DNA of 64,000 nucleotides from Azospirillum halopraeferens DSM 3675. Its GTDB lineage: Bacteria; Pseudomonadota; Alphaproteobacteria; Azospirillales; Azospirillaceae. The stretch lies in contig NZ_KE386927.1 of the NCBI RefSeq assembly GCF_000429625.1, positions 237,160-301,159 of the forward strand, in the 5' to 3' direction. Below are positions 43,868 to 51,652 of the stretch, in pieces. Position numbers and translations under genes: made by a program. The notes under the pieces were generated by a model. It made no database searches. It was not told where the DNA came from and saw only the letters and a program-made list of their open reading frames with translations. The stretch's first letter is position 1. Every line of letters begins with the position of its first letter.

Positions 43868-45231
43868 CCGCCGCCTTCCGGCGGCTGCTGCCGGACAGCA
43901 TCGCCGCGCGCACGGCGCTGACGGTGGTGGTGGCGCTGCTGCTGACGCAGGTCATCAGCGCCCTGGTCTACCTGGCGGATCGGCGCGAAGGGCCGCCGGC
44001 CCACAACCCGCGGGTGCTGGTCCAGCGCATCGCCGCCATCGTCCAGCTCGTCGAGGGGACGCCGGCGGACGAACGGCCGCGGCTGGTGCGCGCCCTGGAC
44101 GACCCCATCCTGGGCGTGGAGTGGAGCCGCGACCGCCCGCGCGCCGGCAACCAGGCGGACGGCTTCCCCTTCGAGGTCCTGCGCCGGCGCATCCGCCAAT
44201 CCCTGGGCGACCCGGGGCGCGAGGTGCTGGTGGCCCTGCCGCCGCGCCCGCCGTCGCCCATCGGCGCCCCCCTGCCGCGGCGCGAGGACCCGCACTGGTA
44301 CGGCAACGCCCGCCTGTCGGTGCGGCTGGGCGACGGGTCGTGGCTGACCTTCGTCTCCGGCGATCCGTCGGAGGCGACGTTCCGCCTGCTGCGCTTCGGG
44401 CTGTGGATGACCGGCATCGTGGCGATGATCGTTGCCCTGTCGCTGTTCGCCGCGCGCCGCCTGACGGCACCGCTGGCCCGCTTCGCCGACGCGGCGGAAC
44501 GCCTGGGGGTGGACCCCGAGGCACCGCCCCTGCGCGAGGCCGGCCCGCGGGAGCTGCGCGCCGCCACCCGCGCCTTCAACCGCATGCAGGAGCGGCTGCG
44601 CCGCTTCGTCGACGACCGCACCCAGATGCTGGCGGCGATCAGCCACGACCTGCGCACGCCGCTGACGCGCCTGCGCCTGCGCGCCGAGATGGTGGAGGAC
44701 CCGGAGACGCAGCGCCGCATGCTGGCCGACCTGGACGAGATGCAGGCGATGATCACCGCCACCCTCGCCTTCGCCCGCGACGACGCCCGGCGGGAGCCGC
44801 GCGGGCCCCTGGACCTGGCCGACCTGCTGCAAAGCCTGGTGGAGGACCGCACCGACGCCGGCCACGCCGCCGCCTACGAGGGGCCGCATCATGCCACCGC
44901 CAGGGGCCGGCCGGTGGCCCTGCGCCGGGCCCTGGCCAACCTGATGGACAACGCCATCGCCTATGGCGGCGGCGTGCGGGTGCGGCTGCTGCCGGAGGAC
45001 GGCCAGGCCCGCGTCATCCTGGACGACGACGGCCCCGGCATTCCCGAGGCGGAGTTCGAGAAGGTCTTCGCCCCCTTCTACCGGCTGGAGCGCTCGCGCT
45101 CGCGCGATACCGGCGGCGTCGGGCTCGGCCTGTCGACGGCGCGCACCATCGTGCGCGGCCACGGCGGCGACATCACCCTGGCCAACCGCCCGGAAGGGGG
45201 GCTGCGCGTCACCGTCGTGCTGCCGCTCTAG
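43864..45231 (+). CDS. Membrane sensor histidine kinase (CpxA/EnvZ-like)
   Basis: 455 residues. Membrane helix 1 (about 17-40), a periplasmic region of about 130 residues with many Pro/Arg, membrane helix 2 (about 180-200), HAMP, then the dimerisation domain with His261 in AAISHDLRTPLTRLR, N-box NLMDNAIAYGGG, G1 DDDGPGIP, F-box FAPFYRLERSRSRD and G2 GVGLGLSTARTIV. The periplasmic domain is not recognised. Partner of the response regulator encoded just upstream; probably senses an envelope signal. Confidence 0.93.
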   Translation: MTAAFRRLLPDSIAARTALTVVVALLLTQVISALVYLADRREGPPAHNPRVLVQRIAAIVQLVEGTPADERPRLVRALDDPILGVEWSRDRPRAGNQADGFPFEVLRRRIRQSLGDPGREVLVALPPRPPSPIGAPLPRREDPHWYGNARLSVRLGDGSWLTFVSGDPSEATFRLLRFGLWMTGIVAMIVALSLFAARRLTAPLARFADAAERLGVDPEAPPLREAGPRELRAATRAFNRMQERLRRFVDDRTQMLAAISHDLRTPLTRLRLRAEMVEDPETQRRMLADLDEMQAMITATLAFARDDARREPRGPLDLADLLQSLVEDRTDAGHAAAYEGPHHATARGRPVALRRALANLMDNAIAYGGGVRVRLLPEDGQARVILDDDGPGIPEAEFEKVFAPFYRLERSRSRDTGGVGLGLSTARTIVRGHGGDITLANRPEGGLRVTVVLPL

Positions 45232-45300
45232 GGTCCGCGGCGGCGATCCCGCCCCTATCCCATTGACATATCTCCCGGCCACCCTCACCTTCGCGGGATC

Positions 45301-45747
45301 ATGGATACCATTCATGGCACCTGCGTCGAGGTGGGCGGGGTCGGCGTGCTGCTGCGCGGGCCGTCGGGCGCCGGCAAGTCGGACGTGGCGCTGCGGCTGA
45401 TCGACGGCGGCGCCCGGCTGGTCGCCGACGACCGCGTCGCGCTGCGGCTGGAGGGCGGCCGCCCGGTCGCCGCGGCCCCGCCGGCGCTGGCCGGCCTGCT
45501 GGAGGTGCGCGGCGTCGGCATCCTGCCGGTGCCCGCAGCGCCGGCGGCGGCGGTCGGGCTGGTGGTCGACCTGGTCGGCCGCGACACGGTCGAACGGCTG
45601 CCCGAACCGGAAACCGTCACCCTGGTGGGAACGCCGGTACCCCGCCTGGCCCTTTCCCCCTTCGACGCTTCGACGCCGGCCAAGCTGCGGCTCGCCGCCG
45701 CGGCCGTCGCGTCGGGCATCCTCGGCCGGAGCCCGGAGGCGCCATGA
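45301..45747 (+). CDS. hprK: HPr kinase/phosphorylase, short alphaproteobacterial form
   Basis: 148 residues, lacking the N-terminal domain of the Firmicute enzyme and part of its C-terminus; this short form is normal in alphaproteobacteria. The Walker A GPSGAGKS begins at residue 20, then LVADDRVALRLEGG and the signature LEVRGVGILPVPA. It phosphorylates Ser (Ser69 in the HPr of this locus). It starts the unit hprK-rapZ-EIIA-HPr-EI; the stop overlaps rapZ (ATGA). Confidence 0.93.
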   Translation: MDTIHGTCVEVGGVGVLLRGPSGAGKSDVALRLIDGGARLVADDRVALRLEGGRPVAAAPPALAGLLEVRGVGILPVPAAPAAAVGLVVDLVGRDTVERLPEPETVTLVGTPVPRLALSPFDASTPAKLRLAAAAVASGILGRSPEAP

Positions 45748-46661
45748 CGGGCACCCGCGATCTCCCCTTCCCCGCCGCTCCCGCGCCGGAACCGCGCCGC
45801 CTGGTGCTGGTCACCGGCATGTCCGGGGCCGGCATGTCCGTGGCGCTGAAGGCGCTGGAGGACCTGGGCTACGAATCGGTGGACAACCTGCGCCTGTCGC
45901 TGGTCCCCGCCCTGGTGGAGCAGGGGGAGGCGAGCCGGCGGCCGCTGGCCATCGTCATCGACAGCCGCACCCGCGACTTCAGCGCCGACGCCTTCATCGA
46001 CCACATCGAGGCGCTGACCGCGCACCCCGACCTGGAGGTGCGGCTGCTGTTCCTCGATTGCGGCGACGAGGTGTTGCAGCGCCGCTTCACCGAGACGCGG
46101 CGGCGCCACCCCCTGGCCGTGGACCGGCCGGTCCCCGACGGCATCCAGCGCGAGCGCGCCCTGCTGAACCCCCTGCGCGAGCGCGCCGACGTCACCGTCG
46201 ACACCACCCATCTTTCCATCCACGACCTGCGGCGCCTGCTGGCGGGCCACTTCGCGCTGGACGCCCAGCCGGCGCTCCAGGTGTTCATCACCTCGTTCTC
46301 GTTCCGCCTGGGCCTGCCGCGCGAGGCCGACCTGGTGTTCGACGTCCGTTTCCTCACCAACCCCCACTGGGACCCCGAACTGCGGCCGATGAGCGGCCTG
46401 GACGAGCCGGTGGCGGCGCGCGTCGCGGGCGATCCCGACTTTCCCGCCTTCTTCCGGAACCTGACGGACTTGTTGCGGCCGCTGTTGCCGCGCTACAACC
46501 AGGAAGGCAAGAGCTATCTGACCATCGCGGTCGGCTGCACCGGCGGGCGCCACCGTTCGGTCTATGTGGCGGAGCGGCTGGCGGCGTGGCTCAGGGATCT
46601 CGGGGTCAAGGTCGGGCTGACCCACCGGGATCTCGAACGATCGGGACCCCGTCCCGGATGA
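45744..46661 (+). CDS. rapZ: RapZ-family RNase adapter / nucleotide-binding protein
   Basis: 305 residues. In E. coli RapZ controls glmS through the GlmZ sRNA and senses glucosamine-6-phosphate; in alphaproteobacteria the role is less clear. The N-terminal P-loop reads VTGMSGAGMSVALKAL with Met31 where Lys normally stands, so ATP use may be altered. The C-terminal RNA/GlcN6P-binding half is conserved (SFSFRLGLPREADLVFDVRF and TIAVGCTGGRHRSVYVAE). The stop at 46659 falls inside a 24-bp tandem repeat. It overlaps hprK by ATGA, a conserved pairing. Confidence 0.9.
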   Translation: MTGTRDLPFPAAPAPEPRRLVLVTGMSGAGMSVALKALEDLGYESVDNLRLSLVPALVEQGEASRRPLAIVIDSRTRDFSADAFIDHIEALTAHPDLEVRLLFLDCGDEVLQRRFTETRRRHPLAVDRPVPDGIQRERALLNPLRERADVTVDTTHLSIHDLRRLLAGHFALDAQPALQVFITSFSFRLGLPREADLVFDVRFLTNPHWDPELRPMSGLDEPVAARVAGDPDFPAFFRNLTDLLRPLLPRYNQEGKSYLTIAVGCTGGRHRSVYVAERLAAWLRDLGVKVGLTHRDLERSGPRPG

Positions 46662-46712
46662 TGGTCGGGACCACGGCCCGGATGAAGGGTACGACCGCGT
46701 CCCGGATGACGG
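46641..46712 (+). repeat. 24-bp tandem repeat, three copies, across the rapZ stop
   Basis: Three 24-bp units (46641, 46665, 46689), each ending CCCGGATGA plus NGG (the core at 46653, 46677 and 46701). The rapZ stop TGA (46659-46661) is inside unit one, so the last residues SGPRPG are repeat-coded. A 24-bp unit keeps reading frame. The rest of the rapZ-EIIA gap (46713-46773) has no gene. Confidence 0.75.
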
Positions 46713-46773
46713 GCGGCCCGGCCGGCGGCGGACGGGGCGCGAGCGCAAAGGGAACCAGCATGAAGGGTGTCCG

Positions 46774-47175
46774 ATGATCGGCATGGTTCTGGTGACCCAC
46801 GGACGGCTGGCGGAGGAGTTCATCGCCGCCCTGGAGCACGTCGTGGGCGAACAGGCGCAGGTGCGGGCCGTCTGCATCGGCCCCGACGACGACATGGAGC
46901 AGCGCCGGCAGGACATCCTCACCTCCGTCGCCGACGTCGACGACGGCTCGGGCGTGGTGGTGCTCACCGACATGTTCGGCGGCACGCCGTCGAACCTGGC
47001 CATTTCCATCATGGACAAGGCGCGGGTGGAGGTCATCGCCGGTGTCAACCTGCCCATGCTGATCAAGCTGGCCAGCGTGCGCGGCCACGAGACGCTGGCC
47101 CACGCGGTGGCGGCGGCGCGCGACGCCGGGCAGAAGTACATCAACGTCGCCTCCTCGCTGCTGTCCGACGGATAA
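46774..47175 (+). CDS. PTS EIIA, mannose/fructose-subfamily
   Basis: 133 residues of the EIIA-Man fold, with phosphoacceptor His9 in MVLVTHGRLAEEF, then VVVLTDMFGGTPSNLAISIM and VEVIAGVNLPMLIKL. It receives phosphate from HPr. No EIIB, EIIC or EIID permease gene is near, so this is a regulatory IIA, as known in alphaproteobacterial PTS-Ntr-like systems, where it may control other proteins by its phosphorylation state. Confidence 0.92.
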   Translation: MIGMVLVTHGRLAEEFIAALEHVVGEQAQVRAVCIGPDDDMEQRRQDILTSVADVDDGSGVVVLTDMFGGTPSNLAISIMDKARVEVIAGVNLPMLIKLASVRGHETLAHAVAAARDAGQKYINVASSLLSDG

Positions 47176-47182
47176 GGTTCCC

Positions 47183-47518
47183 ATGGCTTGCGACGACGAC
47201 ACTCCCCCGCCCGCGGGCGGGCGCGACGGGGCGTCCCCGGGGACCGCCCCGGAGGTCTGCCAGACCGTCACCATCTGCAACCAGCGCGGCCTGCACGCCC
47301 GCGCCGCCGCCAAGTTCGTCAAGCTGGCCGCCCGCTTCGATTGCGAGATCGAGGTGCGGCGCGGCGAGACGGTGGTGTCGGGCGAATCGATCATGGGGCT
47401 GATGATGCTGGCCGCCGGCCCCGGCACCACGGTGGAGCTGTGCGCCTACGGCCGGGAGGCCGAGGGGGCGGTGGCGGCGCTGGCCGACCTGGTCGGGCGG
47501 AAATTCGATGAAGACTGA
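47183..47518 (+). CDS. HPr-family phosphocarrier protein
   Basis: 111 residues with a non-conserved N-terminal extension of about 20 residues (DDDTPPPAGGRDG). His38 in NQRGLHARAAAKF corresponds to His15 and Ser69 in SGESIMGLMMLAA to Ser46 of classical HPr, with exactly the same 31-residue spacing. So it can be phosphorylated by EI on His and by HprK on Ser. It lies between EIIA and EI, 7 bp after the former and overlapping the latter by 11 bp. Confidence 0.94.
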   Translation: MACDDDTPPPAGGRDGASPGTAPEVCQTVTICNQRGLHARAAAKFVKLAARFDCEIEVRRGETVVSGESIMGLMMLAAGPGTTVELCAYGREAEGAVAALADLVGRKFDED

Positions 47519-49274
47519 GGACGCGGCGGTCCCGCGCACCCTGCGCGGCCTGGGCGTATCGCCCGGCATCGCCATCGGTCCGGCCCACATCGTGGAGACC
47601 GGCGCCATCCGCGTGCCCGAATACCCGGTCGGCCCCGACCGGGTCGACCACGAGGTCGCCCGCTTCGGCGAGGCGGTGGCCAAGGCGCGCCGGCAGATCC
47701 GCAAGCTGAAGAGCAAGGCGCTGGTGCTGCCCGAGTCGGCGTCGGAGGAGATCGGCATCCTGATGGACGCCCATCTCGCCATGCTGACCAATTCCCGCCT
47801 CACCCGCGGCGTGGAGCGGCGCATCTGCAACGACCGCATCAACGCCGAAGCCGCGGTGCAGGCGGAGATCGCCTCCATCGCCCAGAGCTTCGCGGCGATG
47901 GACGACACCTATCTGGCGGCCCGGGTGGGCGACGTGCGCGAGGTGGGGCGCCGGCTGATCCGCAACCTGATGCGCCACGAATACCGCGCCTTCTCGCTGC
48001 TGCCCGCCGGCACGGTGATCCTGGCGGAGGAGCTGACGCCCGCCGACACCGCGCTGCTCGACCCCCGCCGGGTGGCCGGCTTCGCCACGGTGCTGGGCGG
48101 GGCCGAGGGGCACACCGCGATCATGGCGCGCTCGCTGGGGCTGCCGGCGGTTCTCGGCGCGGCCGGGCTGCTGTCGGGCGTGCGCAACGGCACGCCGGTC
48201 ATCGTCGACGGCATCGAGGGCCGCGTCATCATCGGCCCCGACGAGGCGACGCTGGCCGAGTACGGCGGGCGGCGCAAGGCGCGCGAGCGCGAGCGCGAGG
48301 CGCTGAAGGCGTACAAGCGCCTGCCGGCGGTGACCCGCGACGGCACGTCCATCGTGCTGCACGCCAACCTGGAGTTGCCGCGCGACCTGGACAACGCGCT
48401 GGAGAACGACGCCCAGGGCATCGGCCTGCTGCGCACCGAGTTCCTCTACATGAACCGCGACGACCTTCCCGACGAGGAGGAGCAATACGCGGTGATCCGC
48501 GCCATCGTCGAAGGGATGGGCGGGCGTCCGGTCACCGTGCGCACCATGGACATCGGCGGCGACAAGCTGGCCGGCGGGCTGCACGGACGCTACGGCGACC
48601 CGGCCAACCCGGCGCTGGGACTGCGCGCCGTGCGGCTGGGCCTGCGCGAGCCGCGCCTGCTGGAAACCCAGATCGCCGCCATCCTGCGCGCCGGGGCGCA
48701 CGGACCGGTGCGCATGCTGCTGCCCATGATCAGTTCGGTCAGCGAGGTGCAGACCGTGCGCGGCATGATCGCCCAGGTGACCCGCCGCCTGCGCCGCCGC
48801 GGCGTCGCCGTCGCCGATCCCATGCCGCCGCTGGGCGTCATGGTGGAGGTGCCGGGGGCGGCCCTGTCGGCGGACGCGCTGAGCTACGTCTGCGACTTCT
48901 TCGCCATCGGCACCAACGACCTGACCCAGTACACACTGGCCATCGACCGCGGCGACGAACAGGTGGCGGCCCTCTACGACCCCCTGCACCCCGCCGTCCT
49001 GCGCCTGATCCAGTTCACGGTGGAGGCGGCCCTGCGCGCCCGCATGCCCGTGTCGGTGTGCGGCGAGATCGCCGGCGACCCGCGCTACGCCGCCCTGCTG
49101 CTGGGGCTGGGCGTGCGCGAGCTGTCCATGGCCCCCATGGGCATTCCCGCGGTCAAGCGCCGCATCCGCACCCTCGACCTGATCGAGGCGACGCGCCGCG
49201 CCCGCGTCATCATGGACCAGTCCGACAGCGGCCGCATCGCCACCCTGCTGGACGATTTCAACGCCATGGCCTGA
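47508..49274 (+). CDS. ptsI: PTS enzyme I (PEP-protein phosphotransferase, GAF-less)
   Basis: 588 residues starting inside the HPr gene. Swivel His202 in LGGAEGHTAIMARSLGLPAV; PEP-binding half with GIGLLRTEFLYMNRDDLPDE, FAIGTNDLTQYTLAIDRGD and the acid-base Cys in VSVCGEIAGD. Phosphorylates the adjacent HPr. No sensory GAF domain, unlike PtsP at 659. A terminator-like hairpin follows. With hprK, EIIA and HPr it forms a permease-less regulatory PTS. Confidence 0.95.
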   Translation: MKTEDAAVPRTLRGLGVSPGIAIGPAHIVETGAIRVPEYPVGPDRVDHEVARFGEAVAKARRQIRKLKSKALVLPESASEEIGILMDAHLAMLTNSRLTRGVERRICNDRINAEAAVQAEIASIAQSFAAMDDTYLAARVGDVREVGRRLIRNLMRHEYRAFSLLPAGTVILAEELTPADTALLDPRRVAGFATVLGGAEGHTAIMARSLGLPAVLGAAGLLSGVRNGTPVIVDGIEGRVIIGPDEATLAEYGGRRKAREREREALKAYKRLPAVTRDGTSIVLHANLELPRDLDNALENDAQGIGLLRTEFLYMNRDDLPDEEEQYAVIRAIVEGMGGRPVTVRTMDIGGDKLAGGLHGRYGDPANPALGLRAVRLGLREPRLLETQIAAILRAGAHGPVRMLLPMISSVSEVQTVRGMIAQVTRRLRRRGVAVADPMPPLGVMVEVPGAALSADALSYVCDFFAIGTNDLTQYTLAIDRGDEQVAALYDPLHPAVLRLIQFTVEAALRARMPVSVCGEIAGDPRYAALLLGLGVRELSMAPMGIPAVKRRIRTLDLIEATRRARVIMDQSDSGRIATLLDDFNAMA

Positions 49275-49300
49275 CGGGGGCCGGCGACCTGACGGAGTCG

Positions 49301-49331
49301 GAGCGCGCAACAAAAGGCTGTTTGCGCGCTC
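49301..49331 (+). terminator. Terminator-like hairpin after ptsI
   Basis: GAGCGCGCAA (49301-49310) pairs with TTGCGCGCTC (49322-49331) around an 11-base loop, about 27 bp after the ptsI stop. There is no clear T-run directly after it. Downstream to 49558 the sequence becomes distinctly AT-rich and holds the chemoreceptor promoter region. Confidence 0.5.
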
Positions 49332-49558
49332 TCCGGCGCCATTTCTTCGCTCCGACCGCCGCCTCACCGTAATAAATAGTTCAATAACCCTCCCCGCGCG
49401 GAATATCCGCAGCGGATCTCCGGCCCAGTCCTCCCCCATTCAGCCGTCATAACGCTGCCATTCTTGCCTTTTTCAAAGAATGTCATAAAATAGCAGACAA
49501 ATAAGTCTAACAAATAAGCATTCGCCTTCAAAATTGGCAGGCAGGGTGAGGGCTCAAC

Positions 49559-51523
49559 ATGAAGATTGCAACGAAGATCGGGCTGGGATTCGCCGCGGTC
49601 CTTCTGCTGACGCTCGCCGTCGGCGCCATCGGCTACGGCAGCCTGCACCGCTACTCCGACCGGGTTGCGCAGTCGGCGCACGGGCGGGCCATCGAACGCC
49701 ATGTGGGACACCTGCTGGCCGTGCGGCCGCGCGACCTGGCCGGCAACGAGGCGGCGGTGGCGGAACTGAAAGCCGACCTGGCGCAGATCGACGCCGGTTT
49801 GCGGGCCATCGCGCCGGACTCCCCCGGGCTGGCCCTGGTGCCCGCGGTCGAGGCGGCCTTCCTCGACCTCGCGGCGGTGGAGGAGGAGCGGCGCGAGGCC
49901 GCCGGCCGGGTGGCGGACACGGTGAAGGAACTGGGCCAGGTGGCCATCCGTGCTCTGCGCACGGCGCGCCGGCAGATGCGCGACGCCGGTGAAGGAGCCG
50001 CGGCCGGCGACGCGGCGGCCACGCTGGACCGGGTGCGCCAGCTTCAGACCGCCATCGCGGAGACCGACGCCCTGCGCGCCCGGCTGGCCGGCGGCGGCGA
50101 CATGGTGACCATCGGCGACGTCCAGGCCAAGGTCGCGGCCATGCTGGGCCAGGGCGAACGGATCGCCGCCGACGCGGGCGATCCGGCGGTGCTCACCGAC
50201 CTGCGGGCCGCCACCGACCGGCTGGAGGCGGAGATCGGCCGTGCCATCGAGGCGGCGCTGCGCATCGAGTCGGCGACGACAGAGCTGCGGACGGCGCTGG
50301 GCGACCTTCAGGCGGCGGGCGAGGAGGCGACGGCCGCGGTGTTCCGCGCCGCCGACGCGGGCAAGGAGGCCGCCGGCGCCCTCATCCTCGCCAGCCTCGG
50401 CCTGCTGATGGGGCTGGGCGCGTTGCTGGCCGTGCTGATCGGCCGCGGCATCCGCCGCTCCCTGGACGCCCTGGCCGGGGCGATGGGGGCGGTTGCCGCC
50501 GGCAACCTGTCGCACCCCGTTCCCTTCGCCGGGGAGCGGACGGAGCTGGGCGGCATGGCCGCCACGGTGGAGGTCTTCCGCGCCGCGGCGCTGGACAAGC
50601 GGCGGATGGAGGAGGAACAGGCGCAGGCCAAGCGGCGGGCGGAGGAGGAGCGACAGGCCGCCATGGCCGCCATGGCGGAGGCGCTGGAGCGCACCATCCG
50701 GGCGCTGGTCGGGCGCATCTCCGACTCCATCGCGGCGATGCACGACACGGCCGGCCGCATGGCCGGCACGGCGGACCGCACCAGCGAGCGCAGCGCCGCC
50801 GTCGCCGCGGCGTCGCGGGAGACCGGTGGCAACATCCAGGCGGTCGCCGCCGCCTCGGAGGAGCTGAGCGCGTCCAGCGCCGAGATCGGCCGGCAGGTGG
50901 GGCTGGCGTCGCAGGGCATGCAGCGGGCCGCCGGCGACGCCGACGCGACCCTGGCCGCGGTGCAGGGGCTGTCGGACGCCGCCGAGCGCATCGCCGACGT
51001 CTTCAACCTGATCAACGCCATCGCCACCCAGACCAACCTGCTGGCCCTGAACGCCACCATCGAGGCGGCGCGCGCCGGGGAGGCCGGCCGCGGCTTCGCC
51101 GTCGTCGCCGCCGAAGTGAAGAATCTGGCGGGCGAGACCGCGCGGGCGACCGACGCCATCGCCGGCCAGATCACCAACCTGAAGGCGACGGTCGCCGGCG
51201 TCGTCACCGCCATCACCGGCATTGCCGGCGTGATCCGGGAACTGAGCGGCAACACCACCGCCATCGCCGGCGCGGTGGAGCAGCAGGTGACCACGACGCG
51301 GGAGGTCACCCGCAACACGGTGGAAGCGGCCAGGGCCATGACCGGCGTCGCCGACCATGTGCGCGACGTGTCGGCCGGCGCGCGCGAGACGCTGGACGGT
51401 GCGCGCAGCGTGGAGGACGCCACCGACGAGCTGCGCCGCCACATCGGCAACCTGGAGGCGGAGGTGGAGCGGTTCGTCGCCGGCATCCGCGACGGCCGGA
51501 GCGGTGCCGCGGCGGCGGCGTAG
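49559..51523 (+). CDS. Methyl-accepting chemotaxis protein
   Basis: 654 residues. Membrane helix 1 (about 7-27), a helical ligand-binding region of about 245 residues with no Pfam-like signature I can name, membrane helix 2 (about 277-300), HAMP, a coiled linker rich in Glu/Arg ([20 protein letters not shown]), and the signalling hairpin [20 protein letters not shown] then [15 protein letters not shown]. The last residues are a short RSGAAAAA with no CheR-docking pentapeptide. Preceded by an unusually AT-rich 100 bp. The sensed ligand is unknown. Confidence 0.92.
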   Translation: MKIATKIGLGFAAVLLLTLAVGAIGYGSLHRYSDRVAQSAHGRAIERHVGHLLAVRPRDLAGNEAAVAELKADLAQIDAGLRAIAPDSPGLALVPAVEAAFLDLAAVEEERREAAGRVADTVKELGQVAIRALRTARRQMRDAGEGAAAGDAAATLDRVRQLQTAIAETDALRARLAGGGDMVTIGDVQAKVAAMLGQGERIAADAGDPAVLTDLRAATDRLEAEIGRAIEAALRIESATTELRTALGDLQAAGEEATAAVFRAADAGKEAAGALILASLGLLMGLGALLAVLIGRGIRRSLDALAGAMGAVAAGNLSHPVPFAGERTELGGMAATVEVFRAAALDKRRMEEEQAQAKRRAEEERQAAMAAMAEALERTIRALVGRISDSIAAMHDTAGRMAGTADRTSERSAAVAAASRETGGNIQAVAAASEELSASSAEIGRQVGLASQGMQRAAGDADATLAAVQGLSDAAERIADVFNLINAIATQTNLLALNATIEAARAGEAGRGFAVVAAEVKNLAGETARATDAIAGQITNLKATVAGVVTAITGIAGVIRELSGNTTAIAGAVEQQVTTTREVTRNTVEAARAMTGVADHVRDVSAGARETLDGARSVEDATDELRRHIGNLEAEVERFVAGIRDGRSGAAAAA

Positions 51524-51586
51524 CCCGCGGGCAGACCCGGTTGAGGCGCGTTGATCGGCGCGCCGCGACCGGCTACCGTCCGCGCC

Positions 51587-51652
51587 ATGACGATCCTTTG
51601 CGCACGGTTGTGCGGTCCCCGCCCCGCCGGACCGACCATGAGGATGCGGTGA
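51587..51652 (+). CDS. Possible 21-residue leader peptide coupled to vsr-dcm
   Basis: ATG at 51587 opens a 21-residue frame (MTILCARLCGPRPAGPTMRM + R) whose TGA overlaps the GTG start of the Vsr-Dcm gene as GTGA. It might couple translation of the fusion to an upstream start. No ribosome-binding site stands out and it could be chance. Confidence 0.25.
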   Translation: MTILCARLCGPRPAGPTMRMR

